From contig CANKGV010000008.1 in assembly GCA_947481575.1 (NCBI GenBank), forward strand, positions 1-64,000: a stretch of DNA of 64,000 nt. Reading direction: 5' to 3'. Under the pieces are notes generated by a model, which saw only the letters and a program-made list of their open reading frames with translations, searched no databases and was not told the DNA's origin. A program made the position numbers and the translations under genes. Positions within the stretch are counted from its first letter, which is position 1, and every line of letters begins with the position of its first letter. This document shows positions 43,742 to 52,782 of this stretch, piece by piece. Origin of the DNA: Alphaproteobacteria bacterium (GTDB lineage Bacteria > Pseudomonadota > Alphaproteobacteria > UBA2966 > CAIVPW01).

Positions 43742-44865
43742 GGCCCCGCGTCGTATTGCTCGCCCGCAGCATGGATGTTGGCGGTGCAGAGACGCAACTG
43801 GTCGCGTTAGCGATCCGGCTGCAGCGCGAGTTCTCTGTTTCGGTCGTCACGTTTTATTCAGGGGGGGTGCTGGAAGCGCCCTTGCGTGACGCCGGTGTCC
43901 CCGTTCACACCGTCAATAAGCAAGGGCGCTGGGATCTGGTGCGCTTTGTTGCGCGCCTCCGCGCAAAGTTAATCGACCTCGCGCCGCAAGTCATTCACAG
44001 CTACCTGGGGCCGCCCAATCTGATGGCAGCGATCTTGCGGCCGAGGGGGTCGCGTCTTGTTTGGGGCATTCGCGCGTCGGACATGGACCTTAGGCACTAT
44101 GACTGGACGTGGAGCGCCACATTCCGGGCGGAGCGGCTACTCTCCGGGGTGCCTGACCGCATCGTCGCAAATTCTGACGCTGGGCGCCGGCATGTGATTC
44201 AAGCAGGCTTCCGGCAGGACCGCTTGATCGTCATTCCGAACGGCATCGACGTTGACCGTTTCCGTCCCGATCATCCCGGAAGTGGCGCCCTTCGCGCCGA
44301 GTGGCTCGCAGGGACGGCGGGGCCGTTGGTCGGGGTTGTGGCTCGCCTGGACCCGATGAAGGACCACGAGACTTTCCTGCGGGCCGCAGCGCAATTTGCC
44401 GCAGTTGCGCCCTCCGCCCGGTTCGTGATCGTAGGAACGGGAAGTGATTCATATTGCATGAGCTTGAAGGAACGGGCGCGAGCACTCGGCCTAGTAGGTC
44501 AATTGGTATGGGCTGGTCAGCGCCGCGACATTCCCTCAGTACTCGGTGCGCTCGACATCGTCTCCTTGTCGTCGGCGTTCGGTGAGGGTTTCCCGAATAT
44601 AGTCGGGGAAGCAATGGCGTGTAGTCGCCTGTGCGCAGTGACCGATGTAGGCGATGCCGCCATTGTGGTTGGGGAATGCGGCGCCGTGGTGCCGCGGCGC
44701 GATCCCGACGCGTTGGCAGCCGCATGGCGCAGACTGATGGACTTGAGTCCTGCCCATCGTTCGGAACTCGGCGCCTTGGCACGCGCTCGCGTCGTGAATC
44801 AGTTCAGCGTCGATGCGATGGTGGCACGAACATCCGCCATGTACCGCAAACTCCTGGCCGCCTGA
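43738..44865 (+). CDS. Glycosyltransferase family 4 protein
   Basis: 375 residues. LLARSMDVGGAETQLVALAI forms the acceptor-side loop. In the donor domain VVARLDPMKDHETFLRAA and the E-x7-E motif in SSAFGEGFPNIVGEAMAC are typical of GT4 enzymes in O-antigen and capsule loci. The GTG start overlaps the previous stop. It shares its domain layout with the GT4 at 46849 (both have the DPMKDHETF or DPLKDHETF string), so the two are paralogs flanking asnB copy 4. Confidence 0.9.
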   Translation: MRPRVVLLARSMDVGGAETQLVALAIRLQREFSVSVVTFYSGGVLEAPLRDAGVPVHTVNKQGRWDLVRFVARLRAKLIDLAPQVIHSYLGPPNLMAAILRPRGSRLVWGIRASDMDLRHYDWTWSATFRAERLLSGVPDRIVANSDAGRRHVIQAGFRQDRLIVIPNGIDVDRFRPDHPGSGALRAEWLAGTAGPLVGVVARLDPMKDHETFLRAAAQFAAVAPSARFVIVGTGSDSYCMSLKERARALGLVGQLVWAGQRRDIPSVLGALDIVSLSSAFGEGFPNIVGEAMACSRLCAVTDVGDAAIVVGECGAVVPRRDPDALAAAWRRLMDLSPAHRSELGALARARVVNQFSVDAMVARTSAMYRKLLAA

Positions 44866-44866
44866 G

Positions 44867-46852
44867 ATGTGTGGGATCGCCGGAGTTCTCGACCTGAACC
44901 GCCCCGAGGCGTGGCTGCGCGACACTGCGACCGCCATGACCACGGCACTGGTTCATCGCGGACCGGACGCAGGAGGGGTGTGGCTCGACCCCACCGCTGG
45001 CATTGCATTGGGGCACCGGCGGCTGTCGATCGTCGACCTGTCTCCGCTTGGTGCGCAGCCCATGGTGTCGCCGTCGGGCCGCTATGTCATTTCCTATAAC
45101 GGCGAAGTCTATAGCTTCCTCGATATACGACCGGAGTTAGAGGCCAAGGGCTTTTCCTTCCGCGGGGGCAGCGATACCGAGGTGATGCTGGCCGCGATCG
45201 AGGCATGGGGACTCGATGGTGCGCTGACGCGTTTCATTGGAATGTTCGCGTTCGCGCTGTGGGATCGCCGGACACAGACCCTGCACTTGATCCGCGATCG
45301 GATGGGCATAAAGCCCGTGTACTGGGCGCGCGCAGGATCGATGTTCTTGTTCGGGTCGGAGCTGAAGGCGATGCTCGCCTGCTCCGATTGGCGACCTGCA
45401 ATTGATCGCAATTCGGTGGCGGCCTACGCCCGCTGGAACTATGTGCCGGCACCGCACTGCATCTACCAAGATGCCGGCAAGCTAGCGCCCGGATCGATAC
45501 TCACTGTGTGTGCCGGCGCCCCCCCCACCGTGCGGAAGTTCTGGGACTTGCGGTCGCTCGCCGCGCAGTGGCCGGAAACGGCCGACGACGACGCGGCCGC
45601 GACTCAGCGACTTGAAGTTCTGCTCCGGGATGCAGTGCGGCGGCGCATGGTGGCAGACGTTCCACTTGGAGCCTTCCTCTCCGGCGGAGCCGATTCCTCT
45701 CTGGTCGTTGCGCTTATGCAGAGCCAGAGCACCAAGCCGGTTCGGTCCTTCACGATCGGCTTTCACGAGCGTGAGTACAACGAAGCCGTGCATGCAGCCG
45801 CTATCGCGAAGCATCTCGGCACAGATCACACCGAGCTCTACGTCAGCCCACAGCACGCGCTCGAGGTCATCCCCAGGCTGCCCGAGTATTACGACGAGCC
45901 GTTTGCGGATTCGTCGCAGGTGCCGACCTTTCTTGTTTCCGAGATGACAAGGAAGCATGTGACGGTCGCCCTATCTGGCGATGGGGGCGACGAGTTGTTT
46001 GCGGGCTACACGCGGTACCACTGGGCTGATTGGGTGCGGCGCACTTTCCTAAGTCTGCCGCCCAGCGTGCGCCGACTTGCAGCTTCCGCACTGTCGCTAC
46101 CTCCCCGCGCGTTCTGGGAGGCCGCCGCACGAGTCCTACCGCCGAGCCGGCGGCCCCAGCGAATCGGCGAACGAGTTATGAAGCTCGCTGGCTTTCTGCG
46201 CGAGGACACCGCCGACGGCGTGTACCGCCGCCAGCACACGCATTGGGGCTCGCCCGAACTCGTGGTTCCCGGTTCGTCGGAACCGCACGGACTTCCGTTT
46301 GACGAGTCGCTTCGATCGGAGATCCCCGACTTCCTGAAGCGCATGCAATTGATGGACCTCCTAACGTATTTGCCCGACGACATCCTGACCAAGGTCGATC
46401 GTGCGTCGATGGCGGTCGCGCTCGAGGCACGAGTACCCCTTCTCGATCACCGTGTGGTCGAACACGTGTGGCGCTTGCCGGCGCGGATGAAGGTCCGCGA
46501 AGGGAGCGACAAGTGGCTGCTGCGCAAGGTGTTGTACCGGTACGTACCGCGCCATCTCATTGAACGCCCGAAGATGGGATTTTCGGTTCCCGTCGGCGCG
46601 TGGTTGCGTGGTCCATTGCGGCCGTGGGCGGAGGAACTGCTGTCCGAGCGGCGCCTGCGCCAGGCTGCGTTCTTTGACCCTGCGACAGTACGTGCCGCGT
46701 GGACGCAGTTCCTCGGCGGGCGTGCTGGAGATCAGGAGCCTCTTTGGGGCGTATTGATGTTTGAAGCATGGCGTGATCGCTACGCTACAGCTTCCAGTAA
46801 CGCGCCAGTTCAACCGGCGCAGCATTCGATCGTGGTAGCCGCTCCGGCATGA
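44867..46852 (+). CDS. asnB: Asparagine synthetase-like amidotransferase (copy 4, canonical)
   Basis: 661 residues. The least diverged copy: MCGIAGVLD, VHRGPDAGG, GHRRLSIVDLSPLG, YNGEVYSF, RDRMGIKPVYW, PP-loop FLSGGADSSLVVAL near 271, and a standard SGDGGDELFAGY loop. It probably uses glutamine and ATP to amidate a carboxylate of a glycan sugar; classical asparagine synthesis cannot be ruled out for this copy. One base separates it from the preceding GT4, and it overlaps the following one (ATGA). Confidence 0.92.
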   Translation: MCGIAGVLDLNRPEAWLRDTATAMTTALVHRGPDAGGVWLDPTAGIALGHRRLSIVDLSPLGAQPMVSPSGRYVISYNGEVYSFLDIRPELEAKGFSFRGGSDTEVMLAAIEAWGLDGALTRFIGMFAFALWDRRTQTLHLIRDRMGIKPVYWARAGSMFLFGSELKAMLACSDWRPAIDRNSVAAYARWNYVPAPHCIYQDAGKLAPGSILTVCAGAPPTVRKFWDLRSLAAQWPETADDDAAATQRLEVLLRDAVRRRMVADVPLGAFLSGGADSSLVVALMQSQSTKPVRSFTIGFHEREYNEAVHAAAIAKHLGTDHTELYVSPQHALEVIPRLPEYYDEPFADSSQVPTFLVSEMTRKHVTVALSGDGGDELFAGYTRYHWADWVRRTFLSLPPSVRRLAASALSLPPRAFWEAAARVLPPSRRPQRIGERVMKLAGFLREDTADGVYRRQHTHWGSPELVVPGSSEPHGLPFDESLRSEIPDFLKRMQLMDLLTYLPDDILTKVDRASMAVALEARVPLLDHRVVEHVWRLPARMKVREGSDKWLLRKVLYRYVPRHLIERPKMGFSVPVGAWLRGPLRPWAEELLSERRLRQAAFFDPATVRAAWTQFLGGRAGDQEPLWGVLMFEAWRDRYATASSNAPVQPAQHSIVVAAPA

Positions 46853-47997
46853 TTCGGGTGACCCACGTGATCTCGAGCCTCACGACCGGAGGCAGCGAGA
46901 TGATGCTGTACAAGCTCCTGCGCGACATAAACCGCAGCCAGATCGACAATCGCGTCGTATGCATGATCGGGGGCGGCCCCATCGCCGACATGGTGCGTGC
47001 GCTCGGGATCACCGTTGAAGACCTAGGGATGCGCCGAGGTCTTCCTGACCCCCGCGCACTGTGGCGGCTGCGCAGGATTCTCCGACGCGATCGGCCCGAT
47101 GTACTGCAGACCTGGTTGTATCACGCAGACCTACTGGGAGTGGTCGCGGGGCGTTGGGCCGGGGTGCCGTCGATCGCGTGGAACATCCGCTGCTCCGCCG
47201 CCGAAGCGCGCTACCGCGAAGGCGGGGCGAACTGGACGGTTCAGTTGCTCGCGCGCCTATCGTCACTGCCTGAGGTGGTTATCTCCAATTCGCAAGCTGG
47301 AATTGAGTTTCACCGCGCTCTCGGATACCACCCTCGCCGGTGGGAACTCGTTCCAAACGGCTTCGATCTCGACACGTTCCGGCCCCTGCCGGAAGCGCGC
47401 CGAGCCCTGCGAGCTGAGCTAGGCCTCACGCTGGACACGCTCATCGTCGGGCTAGTGGCACGCTTCGATCCACTCAAGGATCACGAGACATTCCTCCGGG
47501 CTGTGAAGATCTTGGCCGGGCAGATGACAGGCGTGCACTTTGTACTGGTGGGCCGTGAAGTCACGCCTGACAACCCGTTCTTCGCTCAACTGGTCGCGGG
47601 CTTAGGCCTCGACCGAGTGGTTCATCTGCTGGGAGAGCGCACCGACATTCCACGCATCACTGCCGGATTGGACGTCGCGACATGCTCGTCCATCGCAGAG
47701 GGATTCCCCAATGTCCTGGGAGAGGCCATGGCCTGTGCCGTCCCGGTGGTTGCCACTGATGTTGGAGACGTCCGGATCGTCGCAGGAAAAGCAGGTGTCG
47801 TGGTCGCGCCATCCGACCCCGCCGCCTTGGCCCGCGGCTGGCACACGGTTCTGAGCCTTAACCAACCGGCCCGATCTGCAATGGGCGCCCTTGGCCGCGA
47901 GCGGATTGCCGCCAGCTACGCGCTCGGCGGAATTGCCCGCCAGTACGAGGACCTGTATTCCGAACTCGCAAAGAATGTGCAGGAGCGGGCGGCGTGA
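46849..47997 (+). CDS. Glycosyltransferase family 4 protein
   Basis: 382 residues. It starts MIRVTHVISSLTTGGSEMML, has VVISNSQAG, and the donor domain VGLVARFDPLKDHETFLRA with the E-x7-E motif in CSSIAEGFPNVLGEAMACAVP. It is the last gene of the 35.7 kb plus-strand run. A hairpin with a short T-run follows within 10 bases of the stop. Confidence 0.9.
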   Translation: MIRVTHVISSLTTGGSEMMLYKLLRDINRSQIDNRVVCMIGGGPIADMVRALGITVEDLGMRRGLPDPRALWRLRRILRRDRPDVLQTWLYHADLLGVVAGRWAGVPSIAWNIRCSAAEARYREGGANWTVQLLARLSSLPEVVISNSQAGIEFHRALGYHPRRWELVPNGFDLDTFRPLPEARRALRAELGLTLDTLIVGLVARFDPLKDHETFLRAVKILAGQMTGVHFVLVGREVTPDNPFFAQLVAGLGLDRVVHLLGERTDIPRITAGLDVATCSSIAEGFPNVLGEAMACAVPVVATDVGDVRIVAGKAGVVVAPSDPAALARGWHTVLSLNQPARSAMGALGRERIAASYALGGIARQYEDLYSELAKNVQERAA

Positions 47998-48006
47998 TAC
48001 GCTATT

Positions 48007-48028
48007 GTTGCGGAGTCGCAACTGTTTT
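48007..48028 (+). terminator. Possible intrinsic terminator of the plus-strand operon
   Basis: GTTGCG (48007-48012) and CGCAAC (48017-48022) form a 6-bp stem with a GAGT loop, followed by TGTTTTC. It is 9 bases after the stop of the last plus-strand gene and faces the convergent carbamoyltransferase. The stem is short and the T-run has only four T, so it is a weak call supported mainly by position. Confidence 0.4.
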
Positions 48029-48141
48029 CAGAAACTGCGCCACGCGCGCCGCACCCGCAGCTCAGGTCAAGGCAGCTAGTCAGGCGGCGAGTGTCACCGA
48101 GGCTTGGCGGAAAATGCCCGCGCCATTCCAGCCGCAAGGCA

Positions 48142-49977
48142 TCAGTCCGCAGCAATGCTGTCCGCGTACTGCTTCTTCAGCGATGCATTCTGGTCTTCCT
48201 TGCGTAGCAGGGAATTCCCAATCGCGAGCATGTCGATCTCGGTTCCCATGAAGCACCGGAAGGCGTCTTCTGGGGTGCTAACGATAGGCTCCCCACGAAC
48301 GTTGAAACTGGTATTCACGACCACCGGGCAACGCGTCCGCTCGCCGAACGCCGTGAGCAACGCATGATACCGCGGATTAGTCTCTCGGTGCACAGTCTGG
48401 ATCCGCGCTGAATAGTCGACGTGTGTAACCGCCGGAATCTCCGAGCGCACGACGTTGAGGCGGTCGATTCCGAACAATACTTCGTCTTCCGGCCGTCCGC
48501 TTTTACGATGGCGCGGCGCCACGCCAGCAACCATCAACATGTAGGGACTTGGGCGATCGATCTCAAACCATTCCGAAGCATCCTCAGCACGCACGGAAGG
48601 AGCAAATGGTCGAAAGCTTTCCCGAAACTTCACTTTCAAATTGAGCGTGCGCTGCATCGTCGGTGACCGGGGGTCCCCGAGAATGGATCGAGCGCCGAGC
48701 GCGCGTGGTCCGAATTCCATGCGCCCTTGAAACCAACCGACGGCCTTTCCATCGACCAAACCATCGACGACCGCGCTAAGGAGTTGGCTTTCCGACAACA
48801 CCGTTTGCCGGGCCCCAACGCTGGTAAGTCGATGTTCGATATCTGATTGTCTGTAGCTTGGACCCAGGTATCCGCCGGACATTCCGTCCATTGCCCCCCC
48901 CACCACTCGGTCCTTCTTCAGAAAGCCGTGATAAGCGGCCAAGGCGGCTCCCAGCGCCCCTCCCGCATCGCCGGCCGCCGGCTGAACCCAGATTTCGTCA
49001 AACGCGCGGTCCCGAAGGACCTTGCCGTTGGCGACGCAGTTGAGTGCCACCCCGCCGGCCAGACACAAGTTCCGCATTCCGGACTCGCGCGCCAACGATC
49101 GCGTGAGGCGCAAGACGATCTCCTCGGTAACGGCCTGCACTGACGCCGCGAGATCCATTTCGCGCTGAGTGAGCAGATCCTCCGGCTTTCGCGCGGACCC
49201 TTCGAACAACTCGTCAAACCGCGAGTTGGTCATGCGGAGACCTGTGCAGTAGTCGAAGTAGTCCTGATTGAGGCGGAACGAGCCGTCGTCCTTCAGATCG
49301 ACTAGGTTGTCGAGGATACGGTCACGGTATATGGGCCGCCCGTATGGCGCCAAGCCCATCACCTTGTACTCGCCGGAGTTGACCTTGAAGCCTGTGTAAT
49401 ATGTGAAGGCCGAATAAAGCAAACCAAGCGAGTGCGGGAAATGGATTTCCTTAGTGACGCGCAACGAACTTCCATCGCCAATTGCTGCGGATGTCGTTGC
49501 CCATTCGCCCACTCCATCCATCGTCAGCACGGCAGCTTGCTTGAAAGGTGACGGAAAGAAGGCACTCGCAGCATGCGACTGGTGGTGTTCTGAGAACAGC
49601 AACCGCTGATTCCAGTCGACCCCGGGGGCCTGCTCCTTTAGTTCGTTTCGGATCAAATCCTTTTGGAACAACTTCTCGCGGAGCCAAACTGGCATCGCCA
49701 TTGCGAACGAGGCGAATCCCCGCGGCGCGAACGCCATATAGGTTTCAAGCAGGCGCTCGAACTTAAGAAACGGCTTGTCATAGAACGCGACATAGTCGAC
49801 ATCCTCGAGCCGCAGACCCGCTTCACCCAGACAGAACGTGACCGCTCGCGTCGGGAAGTCGGAGTCATGTCGCTTGCGGGTGAACCGCTCTTCCTGTGCA
49901 GCTGCAACGATACGTCCGTCGTCGACAAGCGCAGCGGCGCTGTCGTGATAGAATGCTGAAATGCCGAGGACTCGCAC
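48142..49977 (-). CDS. Carbamoyltransferase, NodU/CmcH/TobZ family (copy 4, canonical NodU type)
   Basis: 611 residues. RVLGISAFYHDSAAALV at the start, EHHQSHAASAFFPSPF near 127, TMDGVGEWAT, AGGVALNCVAN, GRMEFGPRALGARS near 418, and NTSFNVRGEPIVSTPEDAF near 556. This is the common type seen in capsule and secondary-metabolite loci and differs from copies 1-3 (NTSFNLHG). It is preceded by a DUF5989 microprotein and a SxtJ-like protein, the standard triad. It starts at a GTG 16 bases after the microprotein stop and ends the third operon. Confidence 0.95.
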   Translation of the reverse strand: MRVLGISAFYHDSAAALVDDGRIVAAAQEERFTRKRHDSDFPTRAVTFCLGEAGLRLEDVDYVAFYDKPFLKFERLLETYMAFAPRGFASFAMAMPVWLREKLFQKDLIRNELKEQAPGVDWNQRLLFSEHHQSHAASAFFPSPFKQAAVLTMDGVGEWATTSAAIGDGSSLRVTKEIHFPHSLGLLYSAFTYYTGFKVNSGEYKVMGLAPYGRPIYRDRILDNLVDLKDDGSFRLNQDYFDYCTGLRMTNSRFDELFEGSARKPEDLLTQREMDLAASVQAVTEEIVLRLTRSLARESGMRNLCLAGGVALNCVANGKVLRDRAFDEIWVQPAAGDAGGALGAALAAYHGFLKKDRVVGGAMDGMSGGYLGPSYRQSDIEHRLTSVGARQTVLSESQLLSAVVDGLVDGKAVGWFQGRMEFGPRALGARSILGDPRSPTMQRTLNLKVKFRESFRPFAPSVRAEDASEWFEIDRPSPYMLMVAGVAPRHRKSGRPEDEVLFGIDRLNVVRSEIPAVTHVDYSARIQTVHRETNPRYHALLTAFGERTRCPVVVNTSFNVRGEPIVSTPEDAFRCFMGTEIDMLAIGNSLLRKEDQNASLKKQYADSIAAD

Positions 49978-49993
49978 GCGCGCGGCCGTGCTG

Positions 49994-50143
49994 TCAGAAT
50001 ATCGTGTAGATGAATGGCGCCACGGCGGAACCCTGACTCAGCACGATCAGGCCCCCCAGGATCACCAACGCCGCCAATACGGGCGCAAGCCAGAACTTGC
50101 GGCGCGCACGCATAAACTGCCAGAGTTCGATCAGAATCGACAT
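49994..50143 (-). CDS. DUF5989 family small membrane protein (49 aa)
   Basis: Translating the minus strand from ATG 50143 gives 49 residues: MSILIELWQFMRARRKFW, then a hydrophobic helix LAPVLAALVILGGLIVLSQG and the ending SAVAPFIYTIF. The pattern of an aromatic amphipathic start, R/K cluster, one transmembrane helix and the APFIYT end is characteristic of DUF5989. AGGGA lies 6 bases ahead of this ATG; another in-frame ATG at 50149 abuts it and is therefore less likely. Members sit between SxtJ and a carbamoyltransferase, as here. Function is unknown; a membrane anchor or adaptor for the carbamoyltransferase is a guess. Confidence 0.88.
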   Translation of the reverse strand: MSILIELWQFMRARRKFWLAPVLAALVILGGLIVLSQGSAVAPFIYTIF

Positions 50144-50152
50144 CGCCATTCC

Positions 50153-50581
50153 CTAGAACTGTTGGCGCATAGACTGGGGGTCGGGCCCCGGGGGCTCTCG
50201 CGGAATCCAGTACGTCGTCGCGTCCTTGTCGCCCGCCAAACGCAATGGATCCTTCCCACTCGCCCGCGCTAGAAGTGCGATTGGCGTGAACAAGACGAAG
50301 AAAAAGACGCCCATCACAGTCGGAGCCACGACGCGGCCGAGCGCCAGGCCGAACAAGTGCCAAGCCCGGTTTAGGGGCCACAGAATGTCGGGCAAAACGA
50401 GCGCCAACGCCAGAAACACGGCGGCAGCACCAAGCCACACCCAGCCGCTGTCATGTCCGCGCCACAGCGCAAGCACACCGAAGAGGGTGCCGACACCGGC
50501 GAACACTAGGCCAAAATTCCGATTGGAGCCCATGCGAACGGGCGCATGGTGGATTCGCTCATGCGTTGCGCGATGTGTCAT
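50153..50581 (-). CDS. SxtJ-like membrane protein
   Basis: 142 residues. SNRNFGLVFAGVGTLFG near residue 20, two hydrophobic helices early (LVFAGVGTLFGVLAL and WVWLGAAAVFLALALVLP), LNRAWHLFGLALGRVVAPTVMGVFFF, and the tail DATTYWIPREPPGPDPQSMRQQF. The S-N-R-x-F-G opening, the PLN-x-x-W motif and the W-x-x-R-x-P-x5-SM-x-x-QF ending identify the SxtJ family. It precedes the DUF5989 microprotein by 9 bases. Role unknown; always linked to carbamoyltransferases, so probably accessory to it at the membrane. ATG 50581 chosen; a shorter start at 50533 is possible. Confidence 0.85.
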   Translation of the reverse strand: MTHRATHERIHHAPVRMGSNRNFGLVFAGVGTLFGVLALWRGHDSGWVWLGAAAVFLALALVLPDILWPLNRAWHLFGLALGRVVAPTVMGVFFFVLFTPIALLARASGKDPLRLAGDKDATTYWIPREPPGPDPQSMRQQF

Positions 50582-50616
50582 ATGATTGCGGACCCTAGTG
50601 CATCGAGCACATTGCT

Positions 50617-51762
50617 TCAACCCGTGGACGCGGACTGTGGTCGTAGGACTCGGCCGGAACGGAGCCCTAGCACTTGGCGCCACGCAATGAAGCGAGGCCG
50701 AGAAACCAGAACCACGGTCGCTAGAAAGACGAGTAACAAATAGTCCGTACGATAGCGAACAGCGGTGCCCGGATTTGCAATGCCGAGAGGGTAATTGGCG
50801 AAGAGCACCCAAAACAGCGTGGTCCCGCCAATGGCAGCCATGTAGACCGGAAGGTGACGCAGTCGCGGGAAGACATAGAGGGTCAGCAGGACGATGATCG
50901 CCATACTTTCCAAAAAGGAGGCCATTTGCAGGATGCCCCCACTCGCTTCTGCGATAGTCGGCCCAACAAAGGCCCGCCACATCCCCTCGGGGGCTTTCGC
51001 AAAGACGTCGAACTTGTCATGAAAGAAATCCAGGCCGCGGCTACTTTGGCCGGGTTCGCTGGCGATTCCCCTGTAGACGGTGCGCACTCTACTGTCGAGT
51101 TGCTCCCGGAATAGGTACAGGCAGCCGAGGGACACCATGCTCCCAAACAACGCGACCGTCGCGGGCCTTTTTGTAATGCTAGCGGCCCACGTAGATCCAA
51201 TGGCAAACAGAACCGCTGGCATGAAATGGGGCTTGAACACGAACAAGAGTGTGAGCGCCGGCAGCAGGACGACGAGATGGAACGATATCGACCTGCGAAC
51301 CCCCAGATAGAGATCAATGATGTACCGAATCGCAACGCACACAAATCCCACGACCAGGGCCTCCTTAGAGACCAGCGACGACCAAACCGAGAACGAAGGC
51401 GTCATGATCAGCACGGCCATGAAGGCCCTGGTGCGAACGTCCAAGCCCGCTAAGACCCACACTAGGCCCGCAAACGCCAATGATTGAAACGCGATATTCA
51501 TCAGAATCGCGTTGCCGCCCAGTGCAAAATTGGCGCCCGCAGCCAGCACGGCGATCAGCACTTGACCCTCGCGCTGCATGGCGTAGCCGGGGTCGAACAC
51601 GTGGCTGGCGAGGATTAGGGACACCCGCGAGAGCGTCGTAGCTTGGTAGCCGGTCGTGTCGGGTATGCTCGTCAGCCGCAGCACGACGGTCTGCCCCAAT
51701 ACCGAAAAGATACAGCGGTACAGGAAGAGCCCCACATAGAACGCTCCCCATGTTAGACGCAT
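50617..51762 (-). CDS. Multi-pass membrane protein, possible polysaccharide polymerase (Wzy-like)
   Basis: 381 residues with around nine to ten predicted hydrophobic helices, a periplasm-sized loop with FKPHFMPAVLFAIGS and VYRGIASEPGQ, and near the end AVRYRTDYLLLVFLATVVL. No sequence motif defines Wzy proteins. Its identity rests on topology, length and its place beside a Wzz-like gene (18 bases downstream). An EpsG-like or O-antigen ligase-type role is equally possible. Confidence 0.5.
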   Translation of the reverse strand: MRLTWGAFYVGLFLYRCIFSVLGQTVVLRLTSIPDTTGYQATTLSRVSLILASHVFDPGYAMQREGQVLIAVLAAGANFALGGNAILMNIAFQSLAFAGLVWVLAGLDVRTRAFMAVLIMTPSFSVWSSLVSKEALVVGFVCVAIRYIIDLYLGVRRSISFHLVVLLPALTLLFVFKPHFMPAVLFAIGSTWAASITKRPATVALFGSMVSLGCLYLFREQLDSRVRTVYRGIASEPGQSSRGLDFFHDKFDVFAKAPEGMWRAFVGPTIAEASGGILQMASFLESMAIIVLLTLYVFPRLRHLPVYMAAIGGTTLFWVLFANYPLGIANPGTAVRYRTDYLLLVFLATVVLVSRPRFIAWRQVLGLRSGRVLRPQSASTG

Positions 51763-51780
51763 GGGTTCCCGCCCGTTGGA

Positions 51781-52782
51781 CTAGGAGTGCTCGCGACGGA
51801 ACACCGCGACCAGAGTAATTAGAAAGAACCCAAGCGCAAACCCGGTCACCGTCGGCACTCCAAATATCAATGTGATATTCGGTTCCGTGCGGCGATTCTG
51901 CAGGTGCGGCGCTTCCACCACCGTGGCCGAATATAGAAGATTGCCCGCCAGGGCAACTTGGCGGCTCAACTCATCCGCTAGGAGGCTTCGCAGTGCATCT
52001 TGGTTGCGAACCAGGGTTTGCCGCGCAAGTTCCTGTTCAATGTAGGCTTTGCGCTCAACTGACTGCTGTCGGTCATTGTTGCGCAGCAGTTCGTCCGCCT
52101 CAGAGAATGCGGTGCCCAACAACCAAAGCGCCATTTCGCCATCCGCGCCGGTCACAGATATCCGCTGGAATGCTCCGCCTCCTGACACCGACTCGAATTT
52201 CAGAGATCCACTGATCAAGCCCGCCAGCGACTGCAGGTCAGGAGGCATCCACGGGTTCTGGCGTAAGAAAGCACGAATCCGCTCCTGGCGCTCAAACTCA
52301 ACGCCCGTCGGTCGCTTCCAAGTCCCGGTCGAGGCATCCCACGCGGACCCGTAGAACCGCCGCATCAACTGGTACTTCTGGTCAAGCGTGGCCGCCAACT
52401 CGCTTGAGCCGAGAGTCAGCTTCAGCCGGTCGAACGGCGATGCACTGATCGGCTGCGGGCCGATCTGCAACCCAAACTGCGCGGCAATGGCAGTTACGCC
52501 ACCGCCGTTACCCGACGCCGCGCTCTGCGTTCCGTTTGGCAACACGATCATCGACGCAATGTACTGCGGCGTGAACCCCTGCAGATTCCGGTATCCAAAA
52601 TACAAGCCTGCGACGGCAAGCAGGAATGGAACCCAAGACCACACCAACCAAGTGCGAACCAGATGCGACAGGTCGACGATGTCGGCATCGCGCGTCGCAT
52701 GTTGAGCCGGCAAAGCAGCACCAAGCTGCACCGCGAGTGCCTCCGGCGCTCCGGGGGTTCGGCTATCCATCTCCGACATCAT
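51781..52782 (-). CDS. Wzz-like chain-length determinant protein
   Basis: 333 residues with one transmembrane helix near 48-66 (WSWVPFLLAVAGLYFGY) and a second at the C-terminus (near 303-327, LIFGVPTVTGFALGFFLIT). A helical periplasmic domain between them contains VERKAYIEQELARQTLVRNQ. This is the polysaccharide co-polymerase layout. No C-terminal tyrosine kinase domain is present. It sets modal chain length of the polymer. The ATG overlaps the preceding GT4 stop by one base. Confidence 0.82.
   Translation of the reverse strand: MMSEMDSRTPGAPEALAVQLGAALPAQHATRDADIVDLSHLVRTWLVWSWVPFLLAVAGLYFGYRNLQGFTPQYIASMIVLPNGTQSAASGNGGGVTAIAAQFGLQIGPQPISASPFDRLKLTLGSSELAATLDQKYQLMRRFYGSAWDASTGTWKRPTGVEFERQERIRAFLRQNPWMPPDLQSLAGLISGSLKFESVSGGGAFQRISVTGADGEMALWLLGTAFSEADELLRNNDRQQSVERKAYIEQELARQTLVRNQDALRSLLADELSRQVALAGNLLYSATVVEAPHLQNRRTEPNITLIFGVPTVTGFALGFFLITLVAVFRREHS

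Noticed and set aside
44867..46852. Exosortase-associated amidotransferase (PEP-CTERM system)
   Set aside because: AsnB copy 4 with flanking GT4 genes resembles that neighbourhood, but no exosortase, PEP-CTERM protein or Xrt-linked gene is in the window.
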